Below, in pieces: positions 1-7,631 of a stretch of DNA of 22,469 nt. The notes under the pieces were generated by a model. That model was not told where the DNA came from. It worked only from the letters and a program-made list of their open reading frames with translations, and did no database searches. The position numbers and the translations under genes are program-made. Positions within the stretch are counted from its first letter, which is position 1; each line of letters starts with the position of its first letter. Location: the IMG/VR virus record IMGVR_UViG_3300048589_000908, positions 1 through 22,469 of that record. The stretch is one strand, 5' to 3'. Origin of the DNA: a virus.

Positions 1-151
1 TGCCGACCTTGGAGCCGCCCGGCATATGGTCCTGATACTCGGCTTCCAGGCTCGGGAGCTTCAGCTCCTGCAGGGTCAGATGCTTGGAGTTCTTTGGGTC
101 GTGATCGCCGCAGAACAGATTGGCGGCTTCGAGGACATAGAGCGTGCTCAC
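1..151 (-). CDS. Phage major tail tube protein, 5' part only (P2 gpFII-like)
   Basis: This is the start of a gene that runs off the left edge of the window. About 50 residues are visible, beginning MSTLYVLEAANLFCGDHD and continuing through TLQELKLPSLEAEYQDHMPGG. The pattern of an early beta strand followed by 'LQELKLPxLE' and a 'GG' turn is typical of P2 FII-type tube proteins, which polymerise inside the contractile sheath. The start is a GTG at 151-149, preceded by AGGAG six bases upstream (158-162), a very good ribosome-binding site. It lies 37 bp after the sheath gene on the same strand, as FI and FII do in P2, so the two are almost certainly cotranscribed. The remaining two thirds of the protein cannot be judged. 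Confidence 0.8.
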   Translation of the reverse strand, partial: MSTLYVLEAANLFCGDHDPKNSKHLTLQELKLPSLEAEYQDHMPGGSKVG

Positions 152-188
152 GTTCTGCTCCTATAACGGCAGGAATTGGAGAACCGCG

Positions 189-1694
189 TCACGCGGCGAG
201 GTCGATCTGAGACAGGAGGTCGTCGAGGAGGACGTCCAGGGCGGCGCGGTAGCGCGCCGAGCGGATACCAAGATGACGCAGCACCGGCGGCTCTTCCGCG
301 GCGAAGTCCACGGTGAATTTGCCGAGCCGCAATTGCTCCGGCGAATTCTGGTCGCGGGTAAAGCCGACCTTGTAATCGATGATGTCGCCATCGGCTTTGA
401 GGTCGCGCAGCGCAAAGCGCATGGTGTCGAGCACGTCCTGCACCGTGCCGTAGTCGATGTTGCGGCGGCCGAGGAATCCGCGAAGCGTGCGCAGGAACAT
501 CAAGTGGATGAAATCGCGGCCGCGCACGATATGGTAGAATTGCCAAAGCGGGTCTTCGGAGCAATTGTCGGTGCCGATATAGACGAAGCCGCCGGACGCG
601 ATAGCGGTTTCGACGCCCATTTCGCCGCGCACCACGATGCCGGCATTTTGCGAGAGCAGGACTTGGCCTTCGGTCGCGCCATCGGTGAGCGAGAACTCGA
701 TCGGGCGGTTCGGACCGACGATGCCCTGCACCGGCTGGTTGGCCCAGGAATGAAAGGGCCGACCGCCGAATTCCTGATCGCGGCGCACCGCAATGCCGAT
801 CACCCGGGGCGAAGCGGGTTTCACGATCGGATTGACGCCGACCTTCACCGCGGTTTCGACCGGGATCAGGCGATGGCTCTGCATGGTCTCACGCCAGTCG
901 GTATAGGCTTGCTGCGTCGTCGCCGGCCCGTCGAGCACGGCCACTGCAAGCAGCTTTTCCAGCACCGGGGTGAGGGCGGCGCAAACCGGATTGGCAAGAA
1001 TCTCGACGGTCGCGGTCGCAGTCGGAAGCTCCTTTTCCGGGTCGTCGCCGCCGCCCGTAAACGACACCGTGAGCAATCCGGAGAGATGGGCGCCCGGATG
1101 GTCGATGACGAGTGACACCACCTTGCCGGCATTATCGCCTTCGCCGAGCACGGCATGGGCCTCTGGCAGGATTTTCCCGGGATCGTTGCCGCCGCCTGAA
1201 AACTCCACGGCCGGGGCCTCGGTCAAGTTTGTCCCTTGCGTGCCGAGCACCAGCGATCCGAGCCCCTGATATTGCTGCGACGTCAGGCCAGGCACCGCGA
1301 TCAGACGCGGGATCACGCCCAGCACGGGACCGGCCAGGGTGAAGGCCCAGATGCCGGTTTTTTGAGCGGACGATCCGATCGCATTGGCGATTGTGGCCCA
1401 GATATCGGACCCCTGTTCGATCCGCACGATCACGACCAGCGCCGCGACCTGGAATTCGCCGAGCTGCGCGTTGATGCCCTCGATTGCGTCGGGGAGTGTT
1501 CCGGTTAGACCGAGCGCGGTGAGCTTTGCCTTGTCGTCGCTGTAGAGGACGACCGGCGTGTTGACCGGAAACACATCCGCGTTGGCCTGCGGGGCGGTAC
1601 CGACAAGCCCGACCACGGACATGTCGCTGACGATCGCAGGCCGCGGTTGGTTATCGACCCGCGTGATCGAAATGCCGAAAGTGGGAGAGGACAT
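189..1694 (-). CDS. Contractile tail sheath protein (P2 gpFI-like) with an inserted beta-repeat segment
   Basis: This is a 501-residue tail sheath subunit, which would contract around the tube during DNA delivery. The N-terminus (SSPTFGISITRVDNQPRPAI) and C-terminus (residues about 390-490: RDFIHLMFLRTLRGFLGRRN, then a DGDIIDYKVGF motif) match the P2/Mu-type sheath pattern, as does the core segment ANPVCAALTPVLEKLLAVAV near residues 234-253. Residues about 142-233 hold an extra Gly-rich segment with two related halves, each containing an FSGGG or FTGGG turn. It interrupts the expected run from the 'RLIAVPGLTS' strand to 'NPVCAAL'. I chose the ATG at 1694 because GGAG lies eight bases upstream; the TTG one codon earlier is less likely. 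The tube gene follows directly, and a terminator-like hairpin precedes the gene. Confidence 0.93.
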   Translation of the reverse strand: MSSPTFGISITRVDNQPRPAIVSDMSVVGLVGTAPQANADVFPVNTPVVLYSDDKAKLTALGLTGTLPDAIEGINAQLGEFQVAALVVIVRIEQGSDIWATIANAIGSSAQKTGIWAFTLAGPVLGVIPRLIAVPGLTSQQYQGLGSLVLGTQGTNLTEAPAVEFSGGGNDPGKILPEAHAVLGEGDNAGKVVSLVIDHPGAHLSGLLTVSFTGGGDDPEKELPTATATVEILANPVCAALTPVLEKLLAVAVLDGPATTQQAYTDWRETMQSHRLIPVETAVKVGVNPIVKPASPRVIGIAVRRDQEFGGRPFHSWANQPVQGIVGPNRPIEFSLTDGATEGQVLLSQNAGIVVRGEMGVETAIASGGFVYIGTDNCSEDPLWQFYHIVRGRDFIHLMFLRTLRGFLGRRNIDYGTVQDVLDTMRFALRDLKADGDIIDYKVGFTRDQNSPEQLRLGKFTVDFAAEEPPVLRHLGIRSARYRAALDVLLDDLLSQIDLAA

Positions 1695-1720
1695 CAAGCT
1701 AGCTCCGCTGCAAAGCTGGA

Positions 1721-1750
1721 AAAGAAAAGGACCGCGCGTCGCGGCCCTTT
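1721..1750 (-). terminator. Terminator-like hairpin just upstream of the sheath gene
   Basis: Read on the minus strand, AAAGG-g-CCGCG and CGCGG-t-CCTTT form a stem with one internal mismatch and a 3-nt loop, followed by TTTTCTTTTCC. This is the layout of an intrinsic terminator acting on minus-strand transcription. It would end the upstream fibre operon, or act as a leader attenuator, because the sheath start codon is only about 26 bp further on. No convincing promoter is visible between the hairpin and the sheath. The rest of the intergenic stretch up to 1927 contains no gene that I can support. Confidence 0.55.
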
Positions 1751-1927
1751 GTGGTGCATATTTGCGCGCGAACTCGCGCCTTGTTGGTCATCGTGCCGCT
1801 GGCATCACGAGCTTGCGCACTGCCTCTCGCAAGGATGATCATCAATTTGCGGGCGTTGGGTTATGGTCCTAATTGTCGCGGCAGGTTTGAAGCTAACGAC
1901 CGGGTGTATATAGAAGGGATCAACGCG

Positions 1928-2134
1928 ATGATTTCAGAATCCACAATCACCTGTCCGAAATGCGCTCATAAATCCTTGGAGCGAATGCCGACCGACGCCT
2001 GTCAGTTTTTCTATGACTGCAAAGAGTGTGGTGAGCGGTTAAAGCCATTAACCGGCGATTGCTGCGTTTTCTGTTCCTATGGCGACTTTCCATGCCCGCC
2101 GATCCAAGAAGGCGTGAGTTGCCACCGGCCTTGA
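1928..2134 (+). CDS. Small Cys-rich GDCCVxC-type protein (phage cargo)
   Basis: This 68-residue protein is on the strand opposite to the phage genes. It is very rich in cysteine: CPKC (C9, C12), C24, CKEC (C31, C34), then GDCCVFCSYG (C45, C46, C49), C56 in PCPP and C65. The GDCCVxC signature followed by a 'CPPIQ' ending marks a small bacterial family, some members of which are annotated as selenoproteins; here the key positions are ordinary Cys codons. The family is often discussed in connection with metal handling, but its biochemical function is not settled. The start at 1928 is supported by GAAGGGA about ten bases upstream, and longer in-frame starts would overlap the sheath leader. It sits between the fibre genes and the sheath gene and looks like an inserted cargo (moron) gene. 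Confidence 0.82.
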   Translation: MISESTITCPKCAHKSLERMPTDACQFFYDCKECGERLKPLTGDCCVFCSYGDFPCPPIQEGVSCHRP

Positions 2135-2169
2135 CAACGATCGCGCGTCGAGTCGCGGCACGGTTCAGC

Positions 2170-2700
2170 TCAGGGCTCGAAAGCTGCGTCGATCTGCGCA
2201 AAGCTGTCGATGACCTGATTGTCGATAGCTTGGACAACTTCAGCCTCCTTCCCGAAACAGGCCTGGATGTGGGCGGCGACGGCGAGCGCCACCGTTTCGA
2301 TTTGGGCAGCGCCGATGGTGACGAAGGAGCCGGAGGCAATCTTCCATTGCGCAGTGAAGGCCGGATTGCGTTGCGCTTGCAGATAGGCGCCCTGGATCAG
2401 CGCCTTTGAGCGGTCGTCGGTCGCAACAGCGAAGCCGCCGATCGCTATGCCGCCGGTCTCCTTGCGCCAGCGTGCCGTCGCGGCATAGGCGCGTAAAGCT
2501 ACGGCATCCGGCATGGGCTCCGCATAAGCCGCGATCGGATAGCTGCCGGTTTGCAACAGGGCACGGACCTCGTTCGTCAGCGGGGCGTCGTCGTCCGGCT
2601 CATAGGTGAACGGGAAGGTTTCGCCGCCTTGCGTGACGTCCATGTCGATCAGCACGCCGTGCGGAACGGCATAGCGAAGATTGCTGATAGTGGTGCTCAT
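2170..2700 (-). CDS. DUF4376-type tail-fibre-associated protein
   Basis: This is a 176-residue protein whose C-terminal two thirds has the DUF4376 pattern: RWRKETGGIAIGGFAVATDD, then a 'RSKALIQGA' helix, 'WKIASGSFVTI' and 'AVAAHIQACFGKEAEVVQAID'. Such proteins are regularly encoded directly after phage tail fibres and are thought to act in fibre assembly or at the fibre tip. The ATG overlaps the tail fibre stop codon (ATGA), so the two are translationally coupled. The N-terminal 60 residues, with GGETFPFTYEPDDDAPLT, look like a small beta domain. It ends 35 bp from the convergent GDCCVxC gene. Confidence 0.82.
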   Translation of the reverse strand: MSTTISNLRYAVPHGVLIDMDVTQGGETFPFTYEPDDDAPLTNEVRALLQTGSYPIAAYAEPMPDAVALRAYAATARWRKETGGIAIGGFAVATDDRSKALIQGAYLQAQRNPAFTAQWKIASGSFVTIGAAQIETVALAVAAHIQACFGKEAEVVQAIDNQVIDSFAQIDAAFEP

Positions 2701-3623
2701 GCCGTTCTCACGAAATAGCCGGCGCCACGGGTTTGGTTCGTCGTCAACTGGTTGATCTGATGTCCCGACACGTTCATCCAGGTTCCCGGTAAGCTGCCGG
2801 CCCCGGTGTCCAGTGTGAAGGCGCCGCTGAAGCTGTCGAACCCGAACACGGCGCGCCGCAAATTCGACCCGGCAATGGATGCGCCATCGTTCACTCCGCC
2901 GGAATTATTCTTGAGCGCGAGGATGAGCGTTCCGACGGGATAAGACGAGGACGGCGGAATTGGCTGAAACTTTGTATTGCCTTGCGCTACGATCGCCTGC
3001 GCAGTGCGCAACGGCGTCATCACTTTGGCATTGTCGGTGCCTCCCTCGGCCTCGGCCTGGGACGCTGCCGGCACGTCGATCGTACGATCGGCGGAAAGGT
3101 CGCCGCCGCCCGTCGCAAGCCCGGAGGTCTGGATCTGCCGCGCCGGCGGAACGCCATCGGGCGCAAGAACGGCCACGGCTTGCGCCACCCGGAGCGGCGT
3201 CATCGCCTTGGTGTTGTCGATGCCCGTTTCGGCCTCGTTTTGGGAAGCCGCCGGCACGTCGATCGTGCGGTCGTCGGAAAGACTGCCGCCGCCGGTTGCA
3301 AGGCCGGATGCGGAGATGGTTCGCGTCGCCGGCACCTTGCCGGCCAGCGCATTGGCGATGGTGGTTGCGAAACTCGAATCGTTGCCGAGCGCCGCCGCCA
3401 ATTCCTGCAAGGTGTCGAGCGCGGCCGGCGCGCTGTTCACAAGGTCGGCGATTGCCTGGTCGATCTGCGCTTCGATATTGAGATCGATTGCGCCGACCGT
3501 GTCGTCGCCCCGCCGCCAGAACAGCTTGCCGTCAGCTTCATTGATCGCAATCTGGCCGCTCTCAAGCGACGCCGGGACGGCGCCCGGCGTGGACGACCGC
3601 AAAAGCTTGATTCGTGCCGGCAT
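2697..3623 (-). CDS. Tail fibre protein with two 61-residue repeats
   Basis: This 308-residue protein opens with MPARIKLLRSSTPGAVPASL followed by 'SGQIAINEADGKLFWRRGD', a common N-terminal attachment element of short phage fibres. Next comes the collar-like helix 'APAALDTLQELAAALGND' (residues about 66-82). Two copies of a repeat follow, starting at residues 103 and 164, each reading GLATGGG-LS-DRTIDVPAASQ and ending with 'MTPLR-AQA'. The last 95 residues are rich in Gly, Ser, Asn and Thr and probably form the receptor-binding tip. The start directly abuts the TAA of the preceding gene, and the stop overlaps the start of the DUF4376 gene. A host-adhesion role is inferred from this architecture and the location; the ligand is unknown. 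Confidence 0.85.
   Translation of the reverse strand: MPARIKLLRSSTPGAVPASLESGQIAINEADGKLFWRRGDDTVGAIDLNIEAQIDQAIADLVNSAPAALDTLQELAAALGNDSSFATTIANALAGKVPATRTISASGLATGGGSLSDDRTIDVPAASQNEAETGIDNTKAMTPLRVAQAVAVLAPDGVPPARQIQTSGLATGGGDLSADRTIDVPAASQAEAEGGTDNAKVMTPLRTAQAIVAQGNTKFQPIPPSSSYPVGTLILALKNNSGGVNDGASIAGSNLRRAVFGFDSFSGAFTLDTGAGSLPGTWMNVSGHQINQLTTNQTRGAGYFVRTA
2991..3317 (-). repeat. In-frame tandem repeat inside the tail fibre, period 183 bp
   Basis: There are two copies: a full unit at 3317-3135 and a partial unit (48 codons) at 3134-2991. The period is exactly 183 bp (61 codons). Strings such as CCGGCACGTCGATCGT recur at this spacing (3068 and 3251 on the plus strand). At protein level the copies share GLATGGG, DRTIDVPAASQ and MTPLR. 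Copy number in such shaft repeats often varies by recombination. Confidence 0.9.
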
Positions 3624-3968
3624 TTAGAAAGTCCCGTCGTCGATGATGCCCTGCACCAGATCGTCGATCTGGTCGGCAAGCGCCTGGACGGCCTGCACGG
3701 ACGAGGCGATTTCCGTCTGCATCGTGTCGAACTGTGCCTCGATCTCGCTCATGCGGTTCGTGGTGTCGGCGAGAAAGTTGAGGAACGTCGTGTTGATGCG
3801 TTCCAGCGCCACCGCGGTAATCTGGTCGACCGCGGTATCGATCTTTTGACCGTCGAGCTCGCGCGCGTGCAGGCGCAAATCGAGTTCCTGGAACCGAACG
3901 TTCCAGAATTCCGGGTCGCCCAGATTGTCGCCGCGCTTGACCCGGTAAACGTCATATCGGATCGACAT
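3624..3968 (-). CDS. Hypothetical phage protein with a long helical C-terminal half
   Basis: This 114-residue protein has an N-terminal segment MSIRYDVYRVKRGDNLGDPE that looks like a small fold. It is followed by a long, mostly helical heptad-like region from about residue 45 to the end (AVDQITAVALERINTTFLNF, then SEIEAQFDTMQTEIASSVQA). A trimeric coiled coil joining baseplate and fibre is plausible but not shown. I chose the ATG at 3968, which lies one base after the stop of the preceding gene; a longer reading starting at 4007 would overlap that gene. The stop codon TAA directly touches the tail fibre ATG. I do not recognise a named family. Confidence 0.78.
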   Translation of the reverse strand: MSIRYDVYRVKRGDNLGDPEFWNVRFQELDLRLHARELDGQKIDTAVDQITAVALERINTTFLNFLADTTNRMSEIEAQFDTMQTEIASSVQAVQALADQIDDLVQGIIDDGTF

Positions 3969-3969
3969 G

Positions 3970-4155
3970 TCAGTCGAGCGCTTCGACTTGCGTGATGGCG
4001 TCCCCAATAGCTTCAGCGACCTTGCCCTTGACCATATGAGAGTCGAATGGTCGCAGCCGCACGCCGTTGAACGCCACCGTCCGGCTGAGACGAATGCGAT
4101 AGAGCCTTTCCGGCTCGAATGAAGCCGGGTTCTGCTTCTTGACGGTCCTGCTCAT
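3970..4155 (-). CDS. Small hypothetical phage protein
   Basis: This 61-residue basic protein (MSRTVKKQNPASFEPERLYR, then IRLSRTVAFNGVRLRP and an Asp/Glu-containing tail) has no recognised family. The central 'YRIRLSRTVAFNGVRLRP' reads like paired beta strands. The start is supported by AAGGGGA about seven bases upstream. It sits in the tail operon between the large appendage protein and the helical protein, with only 11 bp before it and essentially no gap after it. A small baseplate or fibre accessory role is inferred from context alone. Confidence 0.7.
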   Translation of the reverse strand: MSRTVKKQNPASFEPERLYRIRLSRTVAFNGVRLRPFDSHMVKGKVAEAIGDAITQVEALD

Positions 4156-4166
4156 GGCTTATCCCC

Positions 4167-6416
4167 TTAGAGCGCCCAATGGATGCGCTCGGCGGCATGG
4201 AACATCGATGCCGGCGAGTTGGTCGCGCCGTCGATCACGATGGTGAACCCGGAGACGGCGGCGCCGAGCTGGAAATTGAAAGTGCGCTCGATCCGCCCGT
4301 CGGCGGCGCTGACCACCCGATCGCTCACCACATCCGGCGTTTCGTCAGTGCCGCCGATGCGCAGCCGGCAGCTGCAATCATGCGGGGTGTCGTCAAAATA
4401 CTCGAGCAGGAGCCGCACGAAGATATTGTTCGATGCCGCAGCGAGCGTGATGGGTGTGGACACATGTAGAAACGAGGTTTTGGGCCGCGAAACCGACAGG
4501 CGCGATCCGCCGAGCATCAGGCCGGGCTGCATGTCGCGGGTGCCGATGAAGCGCGCGCGGAATTGCACCAGGGGCGGCGCGCCGTTGAGCGCCGGCGGGC
4601 CGCCGGATGCAAGCGGCACCCAATCGCCGCCCGGCGCCTTGATCTCATAGACGAGTTCGGTCGATTCCGGCGCGATCGTGCCGGCCAGGATATCGATCGC
4701 CCGCATGCCGCCGTCGAGGTTGATGGGTTTCAGTTCGATTGCGACCTGCGGCGCGTTGAACCGCGCACCCCAAAGCTCGATCATCAGGTCCTTGGTGAGA
4801 TCGCCGTAATAATAGGCGCCGTCGGTCGAGTAGAAGAAGGTGCCGTCGGTGTAGCTCTGCCCATAGGCCATGCCGACACGATGTGCGGCATTCGAGGTGA
4901 GCACCAGCGCATAGCGCCCGCCGGCGCGCAGGAAAGCAGGCATCACCTGCACCCGGTTCCAGGCATTCTGAAACAGCGCCGTATGCGGGACCGAAATGTG
5001 CAGAATCGCCTTCGACAGATCGGGGACGCCGTTTGCTGTTTCACACAGGGTCAGATGGACGGCTTCGTCGGCGCCCTTGGCGGTGAGGTAAAAGCCGAGC
5101 TTGGTCAGCCACATGTCGTTCGAGACCAGGAAGGACTGCGCGACCTGGGCACCGACGATCTGGTGCTCGATGACGATATGGTCCCAATAGGTCTCGTCCC
5201 AGGCGTCGATGAACATCTCGACCAGGCGGGTTTTCTTGTGCTTGCGCACCTTGTCGGGGTCGAGCACGAGGAAGCTTTCGCCGTCCTTCTTGAAGATTCG
5301 GGTCGCCGGGTCGTATTCGCCCGAAAGCCACCATTGCTTGCCGCTCGAAACCTTGAATTGCGCGCCATAGCGGATGCGCTGGCGCGACATCGTGCGCTGG
5401 ACGATATCGTGGGTCTGGAAACCGTACTGGGCGATGCCGAGATCGGAATGCATGGGACCTACCTGCAACTTCAGCACGTCCGTATAGGCCGGTAGCAGGA
5501 GCCCATTGCTCAATCGCGCGTTGGGATCGTTTGACGAGAACACATCCATCTCGGCCGCGCTTTCGTTCGCCGGGGCAAAGCGCAGGCCTTCCTCGATCCG
5601 GGCGTCGTAGCCGAGACTCTGCGTGTTCTGCGCGTCGCTCTCCTCGTCATCGAGAAATCGGTCGGCGCCATAGGCAGAGGCATCGTCCGGAAGCTCCAGC
5701 CGCTCCTTCATGCGGGCGATGTCGACATAAAGGCTCGCAATCTCGGTCATCTCGCCCTTCTGGCGGATCTGATTGGCGAGAGCGGCAAGATCGGACGCAA
5801 GAGAGGCGACCCGCGGCTCGATCTGGCGGCGGAATTCCTCCAAGGTATCAGTGCGCTGGTCGAGGGCTTCGGTGGAGGCGACCGCGTTGTCAGTCAGCAT
5901 GGTCACCGAGAGAACCTGCGTCGGATCGAGCAGGACATGCGCCACGGCGACATGCGCGACGGGAATCGCGGGCGGCTGCGGGTCGGGGCTTTCGCTGCCC
6001 GCCGTGAAGGCGAGCACCGCATCGCGCGCGCGGGTCAGCGCCACGCTGTCGGGTTCGGTCTGATTGGTTTCGACGTTGACGAGGAAGTCGCGCTCAGTGA
6101 CGTCGGTATCGTTTTCCTGACCGAACACCGACACCGCGACAATGCGCTTCGAGGCTGCGGCAAGATACGGCACCATGCTTTGGGTGAGGCTCGAACCGCG
6201 CGCGAAGACGGCACCACCCGCCTGATAGAATCGTCCCGGAGCTACCGCGATTTCGGCCTGCGCGCTCTTGGTCACGTTAAAGCCGGCATAGCGATGGCTT
6301 TTGGTGACCGCGTCATCGACGATGTGCTCGAACGACGCGCGCGCGAAGGATTGCAGATTGTTGTGATCGGACGCGGTCTGTTCCTGATAGTCACGAAAGA
6401 TGACCTGCTTTTCCAC
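4167..6416 (-). CDS. Large baseplate or tail appendage protein (DUF4815-like)
   Basis: This 749-residue protein sits at the position of P2 gene H, after gpI and before the fibre. The N-terminus (EKQVIFRDYQEQTASDHNNL and 'AVAPGRFYQAGGAVFARGSS') resembles phage structural proteins that begin with an attachment beta domain. Residues about 180-235 form a coiled coil ('ALDQRTDTLEEFRRQIEPRV', 'ASDLAALANQIRQKGEMTEI'). The middle, around residues 300-390, contains 'VLKLQVGPMHSDLGIAQYGF', a DUF4815-like stretch. The C-terminal 350 residues are beta-rich and aromatic (for example 'FFYSTDGAYYYGDLTKD'), as in receptor-binding or carbohydrate-binding modules. It is translated from a GTG six bases after the gpI stop, in the same frame; the nearest Shine-Dalgarno-like sequence is AAAGG/GAGG. 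The family assignment is tentative. Confidence 0.85.
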   Translation of the reverse strand: MEKQVIFRDYQEQTASDHNNLQSFARASFEHIVDDAVTKSHRYAGFNVTKSAQAEIAVAPGRFYQAGGAVFARGSSLTQSMVPYLAAASKRIVAVSVFGQENDTDVTERDFLVNVETNQTEPDSVALTRARDAVLAFTAGSESPDPQPPAIPVAHVAVAHVLLDPTQVLSVTMLTDNAVASTEALDQRTDTLEEFRRQIEPRVASLASDLAALANQIRQKGEMTEIASLYVDIARMKERLELPDDASAYGADRFLDDEESDAQNTQSLGYDARIEEGLRFAPANESAAEMDVFSSNDPNARLSNGLLLPAYTDVLKLQVGPMHSDLGIAQYGFQTHDIVQRTMSRQRIRYGAQFKVSSGKQWWLSGEYDPATRIFKKDGESFLVLDPDKVRKHKKTRLVEMFIDAWDETYWDHIVIEHQIVGAQVAQSFLVSNDMWLTKLGFYLTAKGADEAVHLTLCETANGVPDLSKAILHISVPHTALFQNAWNRVQVMPAFLRAGGRYALVLTSNAAHRVGMAYGQSYTDGTFFYSTDGAYYYGDLTKDLMIELWGARFNAPQVAIELKPINLDGGMRAIDILAGTIAPESTELVYEIKAPGGDWVPLASGGPPALNGAPPLVQFRARFIGTRDMQPGLMLGGSRLSVSRPKTSFLHVSTPITLAAASNNIFVRLLLEYFDDTPHDCSCRLRIGGTDETPDVVSDRVVSAADGRIERTFNFQLGAAVSGFTIVIDGATNSPASMFHAAERIHWAL

Positions 6417-6422
6417 GGCCTC

Positions 6423-7631
6423 TTACCTTTGGCTTGGGCGGCCGACGACGAAACCGTCGATACCGGCCAGGAAAATCGTTCCCGCGATGATCTGCGCCCG
6501 CGGCGCGTAGCGGATCATGAGGCGATCAGAGGCGCGCTTGGCTGCGATCAGCGCGCGCCGCGCATTGAGGGTTCGGTTGCGATCATGCGGCAGCCAGAAT
6601 TTTGAGCGCCGCAACAGGATGCCTTCGCCGGCGGCAAACCTTTTGCGGGTTGCCGGCATCGAAAGCTGGACATGAGCGGTATGCGCTGGAAAGCCATAGC
6701 GCCCGATGCCCATGAACTGGATCGCTGGCCGTCTGACGATGCGGCTGCCGTCAGCAATGGCAAAGCGCCAATAGATGCGAAGCGGCGCCGACGATGGGCG
6801 AAAATATCCGCCACGGACATAATGGCCGGAGAACACCCCGGCATCTCTGAGCCCCCCGATCTTGATCCGCTCCGGCTCCGAAGTGACCGCCTCGAGATGC
6901 GGTCCGACCGGCGCCCGCCAATGATCGCGCGTCTTTGGCGCAATCGTCACGATCCGCCGCCACGCCTCCGACGGCTGAAAGAAGCGGGCATTGAGGGCGG
7001 AGCGCACGAATACCCGCCGGCCGCCTTGCGCCTTGATGTGAAGGCGAAACCAGCTGCCGTAATCGCTTACCCGAGTGTCGGTCTCCGTGCCGCCAACCAC
7101 CCAGCGCGCCCGACGTTGCAAGCGCTTGAACGCGGTCGATGGCACCGGGAAAGCCGCTGGAAAGAAGCTCGCGAAATGATAGCCGCCGGCATGCAGCGCG
7201 AGTCCGCGATGGCCGCGCTCGCGCATCCGCCAGGTGCGCACCTGCGGCAGCCCGGACAGCCAGGCCTCGCGCTGCGCGCGCGTGAGGCGGGGTCCGGAAT
7301 AGACGACCTGGGGCGGTGCGATCACCGACAGCGGGCGCGCATCGACATAGGGCAGATAAGAGTGGATCGCGGCGAGCGTGCCCTTTTCCCGGTGCATGCG
7401 CACCGCGTTGGCAATGATGCTGCGCTTGCGCGTCAGGCTCCAATCCTCCGACCACAGATCGACTGAAAAGGCATGGGCCAGCACCGGCAGGAAGGCTGGC
7501 GGACAGGCCCAAGGATCCCAGACCTCGCGCGTCGGTGCGTTGATCGCCTCGAGCTGCGTCGACAGCGCGGCAAGCGCCTTGTTGAGGGGCGTCTCCGAGG
7601 CCGGAAGAATGTGATCGTGATAGGGGATCAT
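6423..7631 (-). CDS. Tail protein I (P2 gpI-like baseplate protein) with a long C-terminal extension
   Basis: Residues about 15-115 carry the P2 gpI pattern: a Leu/Ala-rich first helix, 'PWACPPAFLPVLAHAFSVDL', 'WSEDWSLTRKRSIIANAVRM', then 'HREKGTLAAI', as in the baseplate protein that pairs with gpJ. At 402 residues it is about twice the usual length of gpI (roughly 180). The extra half is very rich in Arg and aromatic residues and beta-like, with repeated strands such as 'GSWFRLHIKAQGGRRVFVRS' and 'YVRGGYFRPSSAPLRIYWRF'. The ATG overlaps the gpJ stop (ATGA). The extension may bind the large appendage protein encoded next. Confidence 0.9.
   Translation of the reverse strand: MIPYHDHILPASETPLNKALAALSTQLEAINAPTREVWDPWACPPAFLPVLAHAFSVDLWSEDWSLTRKRSIIANAVRMHREKGTLAAIHSYLPYVDARPLSVIAPPQVVYSGPRLTRAQREAWLSGLPQVRTWRMRERGHRGLALHAGGYHFASFFPAAFPVPSTAFKRLQRRARWVVGGTETDTRVSDYGSWFRLHIKAQGGRRVFVRSALNARFFQPSEAWRRIVTIAPKTRDHWRAPVGPHLEAVTSEPERIKIGGLRDAGVFSGHYVRGGYFRPSSAPLRIYWRFAIADGSRIVRRPAIQFMGIGRYGFPAHTAHVQLSMPATRKRFAAGEGILLRRSKFWLPHDRNRTLNARRALIAAKRASDRLMIRYAPRAQIIAGTIFLAGIDGFVVGRPSQR

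Noticed and set aside
144-1115. Long plus-strand open frame opposite the sheath gene
   Set aside because: It is a shadow of the sheath gene in GC-rich DNA; composition is low-complexity and no domain is recognisable.
3620-3626. Possible stop-codon readthrough between adjacent in-frame tail genes (TAA-ATG here; similar at 6416-6425 and 8970-8976)
   Set aside because: In-frame neighbours occur by chance one time in three, and these pairs are not known to be fused elsewhere, unlike protease and scaffold.
2982-3995. Long plus-strand open frame opposite the tail fibre and the next gene
   Set aside because: It crosses two well-supported minus-strand genes and only mirrors their repeats; no start signal or domain is seen.
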